Shown piece by piece: positions 9,370 to 18,647 of a stretch of DNA of 64,000 nucleotides. Numbering within the stretch: the first letter of the stretch is position 1; each line of letters opens with the position of its first letter. The notes under the pieces are model-generated. The model made no database searches. It saw only the letters and a list, made by a program, of their open reading frames with translations, and was not told the origin of the DNA. Made by a program: the position numbers and the translations under genes. Source of the DNA: Planctomycetota bacterium (GTDB lineage Bacteria; Planctomycetota; Planctomycetia; Pirellulales; Pirellulaceae); contig JABAAE010000015.1 of assembly GCA_014238905.1 (NCBI GenBank), positions 62,001 to 126,000 on the forward strand. Reading direction: 5' to 3'.

Positions 9370-11071
9370 AAATCAGTTAACGACTCTTTACAAACAGGAC
9401 GCCCGACGGGGTCAGCTGGTAACAGCTTGCTCAGCAGCTGCCAGGCAACGTGGCATCAAAGTCGGCATGCTTCTCAGTGAAGCCAAATCGCTAATCAAGC
9501 AAGCGAGCCAAAAAAACTCAACCAAAATCACACCATCCCAGACACCCCGTTCCTTTTTTATTCATCATGACCCTGAGCGTGACCTGGAAGCCCTAGAAAG
9601 TCTCGCTGATGAATGCGAAATATTCAGCCCAATCGTCGGGCTGGAGCAAGCCGAACAACCTAATTGCATCTACCTCGATATCACAGGATTAAAGCAACTC
9701 TTTCAAGGCGAAAAAAATCTTGGCGAACAGATACTTGAGTACTTCTCAACACTCGGTTACTGGCCCTGCATATCAATTGCCCACACAATTGGGTTGGCAT
9801 GGGGATTCAAGAACGAAGCTTTCAGAAAAGAGGACTCTCGTTCCGGTTCAAAAAACTATTCAAGTGCCGATAACACCACAGCGACTACTTCAAAACGAAT
9901 CGCTATTTTTCCGGAAGTCAACCACTGGCATGAAATCGCTCAGCATCCGGAATTCACCCGACTCCCAATAAACTGTTTGCGGATTCCTGACTCCACGATT
10001 TCCACACTGCACCAACTGGGAATTGTTCGGATGCAGCAGCTACTGCAACTCCCTCGGACAAGCCTGGCAAGCCGACTGGGAACCGACCTGATTCAGCGTC
10101 TTGACCAGGCAACCGGACGTCGTCACGAAGTGATTGTCGCCCGTCATAAACCGCCTCATTTCCAAACCGAATTCCTAATCGATCACCCAAGCTGCCATCC
10201 CGAAACAATCAAGACCGTTATCCGCAGTGAATTGACCAAGATTTGCATTGTTCTCCAACAGCACCAAAAAGGTGCATTGCAAATCCATTGCAGGCTGCTG
10301 TGTGATTCAGAGAATCAGCAGGACGGTGACAATGATAAAAAAAAATTCATCAGTATCCGCATCGGCTTATTTCAACCCACTGCCATCTCTTCACATTTGG
10401 TGGAATTAATTCAAATGCAACTGGAACAACTGCACCTGCCAGGCAATGTCCACGAAGTCAGAATCAGTATTCCGCAAAGCTCCCTATTGATCCAAAAACA
10501 AAAACGTCTGTTTGATGACAATCCGCGGGACGACCCGATTCTATTGGCACAATTAGTCAATCGTCTGGGTGTCCGACTCGGAGAAGACAAAGTTCTTGGC
10601 TTTTCGGTTTGCCCAGGCAACCAACCAGAACTGGACTTTCAATACTACCGACTGGCAAGTCATCCAAGATTGAAACGGCGAAAGCAGAAAAGAACCGATA
10701 CAAAGAAACAAAAATCAAACAATATCGCTATCCCAAGTCCTTTTCAGGAAAGAACTCCTTCTAAGCAGGATCAATGGAAAAAGAGGCCCTGGCAATCTCC
10801 ACGCCCGCTGGACCGTCCTCCAAGAATGCTGCCCAAACCTGTGCAACTGCAAGCTTTCTCTACGACCGATGGTCCCCCTGCATTGTTTTTATGGCGAGGT
10901 ATCAGACAAAAAGTAGCGACATGCTGGGGACCGGAACGAATCCAGACTGGTTGGTGGCAAGGCATTATGGCAGAACGCGATTACTGGCAAATTGAAACAG
11001 AAAACGGAAGTCGGTTCTGGATATTTCGTGATCTTCGAAAAAAACAGTGGTATATCCACGGCACTTTCTAA
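9278..11071 (+). CDS. imuB: ImuB, Y-family DNA polymerase-like protein
   Basis: 597 residues. It opens with KRILCLWLPNWSIQRIAV, the hallmark ImuB start, followed by the palm-like CIYLDITGLKQLF, the SIAHTIGLAWG region, an HhH-like stretch TISTLHQLGIVRMQQLLQLPR and a little-finger region. The C-terminus PPALFLWRGIRQKVATCWGPERI to WIFRDLRKKQWYIHGTF is the conserved ImuB tail. ImuB lacks polymerase activity in characterised systems and links the beta clamp, ImuA and the DnaE2 polymerase. No dnaE2 gene follows here; the next gene is a DUF1549 protein. The ATG at 9278 lies inside the 3' end of imuA, which suggests translational coupling. Confidence 0.92.
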   Translation: MNQQSTKKRILCLWLPNWSIQRIAVAQPDLKNQLTTLYKQDARRGQLVTACSAAARQRGIKVGMLLSEAKSLIKQASQKNSTKITPSQTPRSFFIHHDPERDLEALESLADECEIFSPIVGLEQAEQPNCIYLDITGLKQLFQGEKNLGEQILEYFSTLGYWPCISIAHTIGLAWGFKNEAFRKEDSRSGSKNYSSADNTTATTSKRIAIFPEVNHWHEIAQHPEFTRLPINCLRIPDSTISTLHQLGIVRMQQLLQLPRTSLASRLGTDLIQRLDQATGRRHEVIVARHKPPHFQTEFLIDHPSCHPETIKTVIRSELTKICIVLQQHQKGALQIHCRLLCDSENQQDGDNDKKKFISIRIGLFQPTAISSHLVELIQMQLEQLHLPGNVHEVRISIPQSSLLIQKQKRLFDDNPRDDPILLAQLVNRLGVRLGEDKVLGFSVCPGNQPELDFQYYRLASHPRLKRRKQKRTDTKKQKSNNIAIPSPFQERTPSKQDQWKKRPWQSPRPLDRPPRMLPKPVQLQAFSTTDGPPALFLWRGIRQKVATCWGPERIQTGWWQGIMAERDYWQIETENGSRFWIFRDLRKKQWYIHGTF

Positions 11072-11177
11072 AAATCTGAAATCGGAAATTCATTGAACAA
11101 ACATTGACTCACCAAAACCTGTTTGAGATAATGAATTTACCGCGGCAGGATGCCCGTCCCCACCTTGGAATCTGCTC

Positions 11178-13649
11178 ATGATCCCAATCCGGTTAAGATA
11201 TCAACCGTTAACGAGCCACTCATCGCTTCCCCCTACAGACCGTGAACGCATCAAAGTCTGGCGGGTTGCCGTTCTGCCTTTGGTCTTTTTGCTGGCAAGT
11301 CTCAACGCTGACGGCTTAAATGCTCAAAAGCTACGAGACATCATTGATCAACATTTTGCCAGTGACCTACCAACATCCATCTCGTCCAACGACTCGGAGT
11401 TCCTGCGACGAGTGAGTATCGATCTGACGGGAATGCCTCCTTCGGCTGCAGAGGCAGCGTCCTTTATCCACAGCAAGGCCCCGGCAAAGCGTGAAAAACT
11501 GGTTAACGAACTGCTTGAGACGCCTCAATTCGAAAGATACTTTGCGACGGCATTAGACATCGCTCTCATGGAACGCCGACCTTTTAAGGAAATCAAGCAA
11601 CCCCAATGGGATCAATATCTATTAAATTCAGTACGCCAAAACAAACCATGGAACGTCCTTGCGCGTGAAATCCTCTCTGCTGATGGAATCGATTCATCTT
11701 TGAGACCGGCAGTTCGCTTTGCCTTGGCTCGAGAGGCCGAACCCAATCTATTGACAAGAGATGCTGGTAGAATTTTCTTCGGCAAGGACCTTCAATGCGC
11801 CCAATGTCATGACCACCCACTTGTTGAGGATTACCTGCAATCCGACTATCAGGGACTATTGGCATTCATGACGCCTGGATACATCAAGACAATCTCACAA
11901 CCAGGAGCAAAAAACAAAGATGGCCAACCTGGCAAACCCGTATCCTTAAAGATCCTTGCCGAAAAGCAAGGAAATGACATCAGTTATGAATCGGTCTTCA
12001 TCAAGGAATCCAAGCATCGTACCGGTCCGAGAATAATTGGTGAAGTCGCTCTGATTGAACCCGACATTCTACCAATCGAAAACAACCCTGATAGCAACAA
12101 CTACAGCAGACGAAAACAACTCGCGGAACTATCGACCAATGGACTGAACCGGGCATTCAACGAAAACATTGCCAATCGTCTATGGGCACATCTGTTTGGG
12201 CGAGGACTGGTTCATCCTCTTGATTTTCATCACCGAGACAATCCGGCAGTCAAACCAGAATTGATGACCGAATTGGGAATCAACATTGCAAAAATGCAAT
12301 ACAACATGAAGGCGTTCCTCCGGGAGCTGGCGTTATCAAGAGTTTATCAAAGAGGATTCGATCTTTATGACTTTTCTATCAACGACAAACTGTTGGCGGA
12401 AAAAATGATAGCTCTCCAAGCCGAGCAGAAAAAAATGACAGAAGAGATTGGCAGAACCAGAGAAGTTTACGCCAAGGCCAAAGAAACATGGCAAGCCGTT
12501 GAAAAAGAGTACATTTCTCCGGCTGTAGAAGTGGAAAACCAACGCAAGAGCCTGGCCACCATTGACGCGACATTTCTAAAATCCAAAACAGATTTAGACA
12601 AGCTCAAACTCCAGGTTGAAAATCTCAAATCTGCTGCTTTGGCACTCCAGTCCGCCGTAAAACACATCCAAAACTCCAAAGCACCGCTTGCCGACGATAA
12701 AGATCTCACCCAAGTCGCTGAACGGCTTGTCAAGAAAATGAACTTGGTTCAAAAAGACCTTCAGACCTTACTCGGTAAGGTGACAAAAAACGAAATCACA
12801 GTTAAAGATTCTGCCGCCAAGCGAGAGACTGCAAAATCCAATTTGAAAAATGGATATGCCAAACGAAAGCCATTTTTAGTCAACCTCTCCACCGCCGAGT
12901 CCAAGGCCAGAAAAACTCGGACAGAACTGGCAAAGCTGGTTTCACACCGGACAGCCATCGAATCGAAATTGGCTACTTATGAACGCCTGCGTGAATTAGC
13001 CCGGCTTAACGAGAAGGATCAAAGCGCTAATGCAAAAGAGATTTCAGACGATTTGTTATCCCAGCGGGAACGCTTGCTGGAGTCCCTCTCCATCAGATTG
13101 GCCAACAATCATACCATGGCGCCGCTGAAGCCATTGTCACCCGAGCAGTTGGCATGGAGTGTTCTCAAGACCTGTGGCGTCTATGATCGCACTTGGGCAA
13201 CTGAAACAACTAAGCTGCGCAAGGAATCCAAACTCGATCCCAATGCCCAATTAAATCTCGATCAACAGAGGATGATCGAAGAACGGACGCATACCGCTCT
13301 TAAGAGCCATCTCAACAATTTCATTCGCTATTATGCTGCAGGAGCTGGCCAGCCACAGGGCGATTTTTTTGCGACAGCCGATCAGGCGCTTTTTGCCGTC
13401 AATGCTGGGTCCATTAACTCCTATGCGAATCCTACTGGCAACAACGTCACACAAAGCATGATAAAGTCGAACAAAATCAACGAAATCTCGGACGTCTTGT
13501 ACTTGTCCATTCTCTCGAGATTCCCCAGCGAAGAGGAAGTCGAGGATTTACAGGAGTATCTTGGAAATGATACCAAGCTAAGGCGAACCCGGACTATCGA
13601 ATCGGTCTGGAGCTTATTGAATTCCGCAGAATTTCGATTCAACCACTAA
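11178..13649 (+). CDS. DUF1549/DUF1553 planctomycete surface protein with coiled coil
   Basis: 823 residues with a hydrophobic export segment at about residues 30-49. The DUF1549 domain follows (FLRRVSIDLTGMPPS, residues ~75-95), with a CAQCHDHP motif around residue 210, a heme-like CxxCH. The DUF1553 start (NRAFNENIANRLWAHLFGRGLVHPLDFH) sits around 330-360. An unusual Lys/Glu-rich coiled coil of about 240 residues (~395-640) is inserted before the DUF1553 remainder, which ends LLNSAEFRFNH. These families are hugely expanded in planctomycetes and are of unknown biochemical function, often paired with DUF1501. Here DUF1501 follows 26 bases downstream. Confidence 0.92.
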   Translation: MIPIRLRYQPLTSHSSLPPTDRERIKVWRVAVLPLVFLLASLNADGLNAQKLRDIIDQHFASDLPTSISSNDSEFLRRVSIDLTGMPPSAAEAASFIHSKAPAKREKLVNELLETPQFERYFATALDIALMERRPFKEIKQPQWDQYLLNSVRQNKPWNVLAREILSADGIDSSLRPAVRFALAREAEPNLLTRDAGRIFFGKDLQCAQCHDHPLVEDYLQSDYQGLLAFMTPGYIKTISQPGAKNKDGQPGKPVSLKILAEKQGNDISYESVFIKESKHRTGPRIIGEVALIEPDILPIENNPDSNNYSRRKQLAELSTNGLNRAFNENIANRLWAHLFGRGLVHPLDFHHRDNPAVKPELMTELGINIAKMQYNMKAFLRELALSRVYQRGFDLYDFSINDKLLAEKMIALQAEQKKMTEEIGRTREVYAKAKETWQAVEKEYISPAVEVENQRKSLATIDATFLKSKTDLDKLKLQVENLKSAALALQSAVKHIQNSKAPLADDKDLTQVAERLVKKMNLVQKDLQTLLGKVTKNEITVKDSAAKRETAKSNLKNGYAKRKPFLVNLSTAESKARKTRTELAKLVSHRTAIESKLATYERLRELARLNEKDQSANAKEISDDLLSQRERLLESLSIRLANNHTMAPLKPLSPEQLAWSVLKTCGVYDRTWATETTKLRKESKLDPNAQLNLDQQRMIEERTHTALKSHLNNFIRYYAAGAGQPQGDFFATADQALFAVNAGSINSYANPTGNNVTQSMIKSNKINEISDVLYLSILSRFPSEEEVEDLQEYLGNDTKLRRTRTIESVWSLLNSAEFRFNH

Positions 13650-13675
13650 CCCAGTTAATCTATTCGGAGACCGCC

Positions 13676-14980
13676 ATGAAGGCGCGATACGCTTGCAATT
13701 CAATCGAACACGCGAATCAACGACGACGCTTTCTGGGAAGTGTCCTTCAAGGTGCAACCGTTGCAACGGGAGCAAGTTTAGCAGGCAGCCTTGGATTGTA
13801 TGCTAACCCGGTATTTGCAAAACAGCTGGAAGTGGATCAAAAACGAGTAGTCGTTTTCAACATGGCAGGTGGCCTTAGCCAACTCGAAAGCTGGGATCCC
13901 AAACCGGGAACCAAAACAGGTGGGCCCTTTCGAGCCATCCCTACCTCGGTGCCTGGAATTCACGTCAGTGAGTTACTACCAATGACTGCCAAGCAGATGC
14001 ATCATCTTTGTCTGGTCCGTGGCGTTAACACAAGCGAAAACGACCATGGAAAAGGGTCCTACGCGATGTTCCACGGTCGTCGCCAAATGCCCGGAGGCAA
14101 TTTCCCAAAACTGGGGGCTGTCGCTGCCAGGGCACTTGTCAACGACAAAAACCCATTACCCGGTCATGTGTTAATCACCAATGGCGGTAGCGGAGGCAGA
14201 AATAACGACTCGGCTTACCTTGGCCCCAGATTTTCCAGCATTAGCCTAGGGAATGGAAAACCCCCGGCGAATACCGTCCGCCCCAAACATATTACCGATC
14301 AAGCAGATCAGGATCGCCAGAATTTTCGTCGAAAGATGAACGAAAAATTTCTCGCCAAAAGACGCTCCGCCATGACAGAGGCCTTCACCTACTCCTACGA
14401 GCAAGCACTACAAATGATGCAAAAGCGGGATGTGTTTGACCTTTCAAAAGAGCCGGCGAAAGATTTGGAGAGATATGGTGATCATGATCTGGGAAGACAC
14501 TGCGTTCTTGCGAGGCGACTCTTGGAAAAAGGAATTTCTTATGTCCAAGTCTCCCATTCCAATTACGACACGCATAATGAAAATTTTAATTTCCATATTG
14601 AGCAACTTGGCGAATTTGATAGGGCATTTTCCAATCTGGTCTCCGACTTGGCAGAGCGGGGAATGCTGGAAAGCACCTTGATTGTTGTTCTTTCGGAATT
14701 TGGGCGAACTCCCCGAATCAACCACTACTACGGACGAGATCATTGGGGGAAGTCCTGGTCAATATGCCTTGGTGGCGGGGCCATCGCTCGTGGTCACTCA
14801 TTCGGCAAAACCAATAACGAAGGGACCGAAGTAGTCGATGGACAGGTGGACCATGCCAATTTATTTCACACCTATATGCAGGCTGTCGGCGTCAACTCAA
14901 CCGATTCTTTTGATATCGATGGACGTGAGATTCCCATCGCAGACCCTGCATCGAAACCGATTGAAGAAATACTGACCTAA
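13676..14980 (+). CDS. DUF1501 protein, Tat-exported
   Basis: 434 residues. The N-terminus carries a twin-arginine-like signal (NQRRRFLGSVLQGATVATGASLAGSLG). The body has the DUF1501 hallmarks: VVFNMAGGLSQLESWDPKPG, VRGVNTSENDHGKGSYAMFHGR, VVLSEFGRTPRIN and GRDHWGKSWSICLGGGAI. The fold belongs to the alkaline phosphatase/sulfatase-like superfamily. DUF1501 proteins are paired with DUF1549/1553 proteins throughout planctomycetes and are presumed to act on an extracytoplasmic polymer, but no activity is established. It lies 26 bases after the DUF1549 gene and 27 before the WD40 gene, which implies one transcript. Confidence 0.95.
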   Translation: MKARYACNSIEHANQRRRFLGSVLQGATVATGASLAGSLGLYANPVFAKQLEVDQKRVVVFNMAGGLSQLESWDPKPGTKTGGPFRAIPTSVPGIHVSELLPMTAKQMHHLCLVRGVNTSENDHGKGSYAMFHGRRQMPGGNFPKLGAVAARALVNDKNPLPGHVLITNGGSGGRNNDSAYLGPRFSSISLGNGKPPANTVRPKHITDQADQDRQNFRRKMNEKFLAKRRSAMTEAFTYSYEQALQMMQKRDVFDLSKEPAKDLERYGDHDLGRHCVLARRLLEKGISYVQVSHSNYDTHNENFNFHIEQLGEFDRAFSNLVSDLAERGMLESTLIVVLSEFGRTPRINHYYGRDHWGKSWSICLGGGAIARGHSFGKTNNEGTEVVDGQVDHANLFHTYMQAVGVNSTDSFDIDGREIPIADPASKPIEEILT

Positions 14981-15007
14981 ACCGTTCCTCTCTTTAGTAG
15001 CTCCAAG

Positions 15008-16003
15008 ATGTCTCTGGATCCCAGCCAAGCTCATGTCATTGCTCAATGGAAACATGATGCGCCATTAAATGTTTGCCGATTTGGCTCCGAGGGAAAATTT
15101 GTTTTTTCTGGCTCAGAGGATAATCTCGTCGAACGATTCACGGTATCCGATGGCACGCGGATACTACTTAAAAACGGTCATGATACCTGGGTACGTGGTT
15201 TGGCGACTACAACCGACGGAAATCACGTCATTAGCGGAGGTAGCGATGGCAAGTTAACGTGGTGGAAAACCGAAAGCGATCCAGAGAAGCCCGTCCGGTC
15301 CATAAAAGCCCACCAGGGATGGATTCGATGTGTCGATTCATCTGATGATGGAAAACTAATTGCTTCGGGAGGCAATGACCATTTGGTAAAAATATGGAAT
15401 GCTGGCAACGGGCAGTTGCTACACACAATCCAGAGCCACAGCCGGCATGTGTATGGATTGACATTCCACCCTGACAACAAGTCTATTTTTACCGGTGATT
15501 TGATGGGCCGGTTAATTCAAACTGAATTGAAGAATAATCAGGAGATTGCCTCTTTCGATGCCAAGGATCTTCATACCTATCATGCTGGGCAACAGACGGA
15601 TTTTGGCGGGGTGCGCGGAATAGCGATAAATACCGAACAAAACCTCGTTGCCGCAGGAGGCACCTACAAAGCCACCAATCCGTTTGGGGCGGTACACGAA
15701 CCACTCGTTTTGCTATTTGACCTCGAGTCAGGGAAGCTGAAAAAAAAACTAATCGCGCCGGGAATCAAAAAGGGAGTCATCTGGCAGGTCGCTTGGTTGA
15801 ATGAACAGACGCTTTGTGGGGTGTGTGGTGGTGGTGATGGGGGTTTTTTGATTTTCTGGAATCCCCAAACCGAAAAAGACTTTCACCGTTTCAAACTTCC
15901 GAATATTGCCAGAGATATGGATGTACATCCCGATGGTATCCGGATTGTAACCGCCCATCATGACGGGCACGTCCGTATCACCAAACTGGCCAAAAAGACT
16001 TGA
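15008..16003 (+). CDS. WD40-repeat beta-propeller protein
   Basis: 331 residues without a signal peptide. Repeats end in variants of the WD motif, for example KLTWWKTE, LVKIWNAG and FLIFWNPQ, each preceded by GH/H and a hydrophobic-S-G-D-S pattern (VISGGSDGKLTWW, IASGGNDHLVKIW). This gives roughly six to seven blades across the whole length. WD40 propellers act as protein-interaction scaffolds. Its position as third gene after DUF1549 and DUF1501 is a common planctomycete arrangement. The function is unknown beyond the fold. Confidence 0.93.
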   Translation: MSLDPSQAHVIAQWKHDAPLNVCRFGSEGKFVFSGSEDNLVERFTVSDGTRILLKNGHDTWVRGLATTTDGNHVISGGSDGKLTWWKTESDPEKPVRSIKAHQGWIRCVDSSDDGKLIASGGNDHLVKIWNAGNGQLLHTIQSHSRHVYGLTFHPDNKSIFTGDLMGRLIQTELKNNQEIASFDAKDLHTYHAGQQTDFGGVRGIAINTEQNLVAAGGTYKATNPFGAVHEPLVLLFDLESGKLKKKLIAPGIKKGVIWQVAWLNEQTLCGVCGGGDGGFLIFWNPQTEKDFHRFKLPNIARDMDVHPDGIRIVTAHHDGHVRITKLAKKT

Positions 16004-16226
16004 AATTTTGCCAGTAAAACCAAGTAAAGAGAATCGCCGTAACAGTCCGGTCGCCGACTGATTCATGGAAAGAACGCACGATTTCTGGGACAACTTCTCG
16101 ATAAACAACCGGCCTTTTTCCAGAACCGGTTGAAAACCTCCTTTTGATGACCAATCGTGTCACCCAAAGCTCCGATGATCAAATCAAGACGTTTTGGATC
16201 GACACCCATTTTCAAAAGGCGACAAA

Positions 16227-16679
16227 ATGCATAATTCATGCCTCATTTATCACGCAGTCTTTTACGCAACCGATAATCAAAACCGGTTAACGCCAGCATT
16301 TAACGATCCGTTTGGAAATTGCATTAGCGACTATTTTCTAAATTCCGGTAATCGAATTCTCGAGTTTGGAGGATCATCAGAACATCTACATGTTCTTTTT
16401 GAAACGATCGACGTCACTCCGATAGGCGAACTCTTGGAAAAGATCAAGCTGCAGGGATTGCGTTGGATTCAACAACAATCGTCCTCAATACCTCAAGCGG
16501 ATTTGACTCTAAAGATAGCTTACTTTACTGTCAGCTACTCGATGGCAGGTCGGATCAAGCGCTTTATCGCAGACCAAACCGACCACCACCAAACGGTATC
16601 GTTCGAAGACGAGTTTCTTTCACTTTTGGATAAGCATGAAGTTCGGTACAACGAACAGGAACTCTGGTGTCGAGCCTGA
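16227..16679 (+). mobile_element. tnpA: IS200/IS605-type Y1 (HUH) transposase, single-ORF element
   Basis: 150 residues from ATG 16227, which has AAAGGCGA just before it. The family pattern is clear: IYHAVFYATDNQN at the start, an HUH signature EHLHVLFE, LLEKIKLQGLRWI, an AYFTVSYS segment containing the candidate catalytic Tyr, and FIADQTDHHQTVSFEDEFLSLLDKHEVRYNEQELW at the end. This tail is typical of the Y1/REP-associated transposases in planctomycetes. The enzyme would nick and join single-stranded DNA. No TnpB is present. A CAACCGG...CCGGTTG inverted repeat at about 16111-16137 could be part of the left end. Element borders cannot be fixed by eye. Confidence 0.85.
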
Positions 16680-16890
16680 TTTTTGCCGCCACCGATCGGC
16701 ATGTCGATGACGAAACACCCGACTCCTGTTGATACCAACAATCTTCATGGAGATGAAGACAGCTCTTGAATCCATTTTTTATGAAGATCTTGAAGCTCTG
16801 AAACCCATCCGGGATGTTTCTCTGCAAGATTTTTTTGTTCGGGGGATTGAGCTGATAAATCAAACAGCAAGAGGGGATTACGATCAAAAA

Positions 16891-17110
16891 TCAGTTCCCA
16901 TTTGCCTTGCCGGACCATCCACCGACTTTGCCATTGCCAGTGTTTCCACCTCCACCATTGGGACCATAATTGTCACCCTTTGGCAAACCGCTCAAATGAC
17001 CGTCGACGGAAATACGGTAGGACGCCGCTGATTGGCCATTGTCGTTCACGAAAATAATTAATGTATCTTTGCGTAATCTAGGCTCATCCAGTTTCCGAAG
17101 AATTCGCCCT
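16891..17110 (-). pseudogene. sulfatase fragment
   Basis: On the minus strand the frame starting beside the hlyD stop reads LGRILRKLDEPRLRKDTLIIFVNDNG, the conserved sulfatase segment before the second metal site (usually TLIVFTSDNG). It continues through a glycine-rich stretch to a TGA at 16893-16891. Nothing upstream in the same frame is sulfatase-like, because that DNA is the hlyD coding region in another frame. It is therefore a scrap with a breakpoint at about 17105-17115, next to the transposase. The glycine-rich part may be out of the original frame. Confidence 0.55.
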
Positions 17111-18647
17111 AGGGTTCCCGAGCAGCAACATCTAAATGCTTCAAAAACGGATAAAGGAAATACTCGATAACGCGACGTTCACCCACTTTAATATCCGTAA
17201 TCACAGACATACCAGGAAGGGGTTTAAAATGACCTGGTTTAGTGAATTTTTCGGAGTGATCAAAATCGATCGTAATCCTGGCCTTGTAGACAGATAAAGC
17301 CGGTTTTCCCTCACCGGCCTGCTTTTGGACCGTTCCTTCGGAAATCGTTCGAATTTTTCCGTCTAACGTTCCAAACTTTTGATATTCGAACGAAGTCATT
17401 TTGACTCGCACCGGCAGATCCATATCCACTGACAGCTGACCAATGTCTTTTCCTAAAATCTCAACCTCAGCTTCTAATTCGGCCTTGATGGGAATCAAAC
17501 GCATCAACGGTTCTCCCGCTTGAACCATCGACCCGGTCGTTCGTTCGGCAATTTGAATGACGTAGAATTCCTCATGTGGAGTATCAACGGGTACAAAGAT
17601 CTCAGCCCGTTCTTTGTTGTAGGCCGCTTTCTTCAAAGCCTCCAGAGCTTTGTCCAGCTCTTTCTGTGCCTGCAACTGTTCTGACATCGCCGTTTTTTTC
17701 CACTCGGCCAAAAAAGATTTGGTCATCGCCCCGGTCGATACCAGCTCGGCGGTCGTCTGTGCCTGATCACCGCGAATCCGCGTGACCTCTGCATGATAGC
17801 GTTTGAGCTGGAGCTGAATATCCTGCAATGCAAGTTGATTGGCAGATCCCTCGTTCACCAGTTTCGTCATCCGTTTTTCACGGTCCAGATAATTTTTTTC
17901 CATATCGGCATATTCTTTTTCCATCTGCCTATTGCTGACCTGTTTGACGTCAAGCTTCGCCAGCGTTGCCTCAAACTCGGCCAACTTGGCCTCCCTAGCC
18001 AGCTTCCGGATCTGATAGTTATGAAACTCCAATAGAAGATCAGGATCAGGATTCTCGCCAATTTCAAAAACACGATCGAAACCAGACAACTCAACCTTCA
18101 ATCGAGCAATCGCCGCTTCGGCTTTGCTGATATCGCTTTTGAGCTGCGCAATATCCGAATCGGTAAATGTCGGGTCTAGAACAGCGAGCAATTGCCCAGC
18201 CTTAACCCTGTCGAAAACACGAACATTAATTGACTTGATCGGTGCGCTCAAAACGGGTTGAACCACAATTGGGGTATCTACTGGCACCAATTCACCATTA
18301 GAAATCACAATTTTGTCGATCTTGGCCCAAGTTGCCCAACCAATGGTAGAGCAAATTAACAATATAGAAATGTAAAGCGTCCAACGGGCGCCACCGGCCA
18401 CTTTTCGATGCTCCAATTCCACCGCGTCCGACTGAAATGGCATCACCTGCTTGGCAATCCGACGACGCTGTTTTTCCTCGCGCATCAACCGTTTCTTCTC
18501 GTGGCGTATCTCTCTCGCTGACAACGGTTTTTCAACTTCTGCCGTTGTCGTCGATGGATTGTTTTCGGCCGCTTCTGCTGCCTCTTCGCTGGTCTCAGGT
18601 TCCGAAGCTGGATCCTGAGCTACGCTCGTCCCATCTGCTGATACCAT
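17109..18647 (-). CDS. HlyD-family type I secretion membrane-fusion (adaptor) protein
   Basis: 512 residues from ATG 18647; a TTG seven codons upstream is less likely. An acidic then basic cytoplasmic N-terminus (about 75 residues) precedes one transmembrane helix (LYISILLICSTIGWATWAKI). The periplasmic part follows: a lipoyl-like half (VFDRVKAGQLLAVLDPTF), a long coiled-coil hairpin around 165-370, and the C-terminal beta-barrel (ITDIKVGERRVIEYFLYPFLKHL). The ending matches HlyD/PrtE adaptors of type I exporters. It overlaps the ABC exporter gene by 28 bases and should bridge it to a TolC-like outer-membrane channel, which is not in the window. Confidence 0.95.
   Translation of the reverse strand: MVSADGTSVAQDPASEPETSEEAAEAAENNPSTTTAEVEKPLSAREIRHEKKRLMREEKQRRRIAKQVMPFQSDAVELEHRKVAGGARWTLYISILLICSTIGWATWAKIDKIVISNGELVPVDTPIVVQPVLSAPIKSINVRVFDRVKAGQLLAVLDPTFTDSDIAQLKSDISKAEAAIARLKVELSGFDRVFEIGENPDPDLLLEFHNYQIRKLAREAKLAEFEATLAKLDVKQVSNRQMEKEYADMEKNYLDREKRMTKLVNEGSANQLALQDIQLQLKRYHAEVTRIRGDQAQTTAELVSTGAMTKSFLAEWKKTAMSEQLQAQKELDKALEALKKAAYNKERAEIFVPVDTPHEEFYVIQIAERTTGSMVQAGEPLMRLIPIKAELEAEVEILGKDIGQLSVDMDLPVRVKMTSFEYQKFGTLDGKIRTISEGTVQKQAGEGKPALSVYKARITIDFDHSEKFTKPGHFKPLPGMSVITDIKVGERRVIEYFLYPFLKHLDVAAREP

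Noticed and set aside
16063..16239. Minus-strand 58-codon open frame (starts MNYAFCRLLKMGVDPKRLD) antisense to the transposase start
   Set aside because: The sequence looks protein-like but I cannot match it to a family, and it overlaps the transposase. It might be a relic, so it is not called.
16729..17031. Plus-strand 100-codon open frame after the transposase
   Set aside because: Its second half is antisense to the sulfatase fragment, and it has no recognisable domain.
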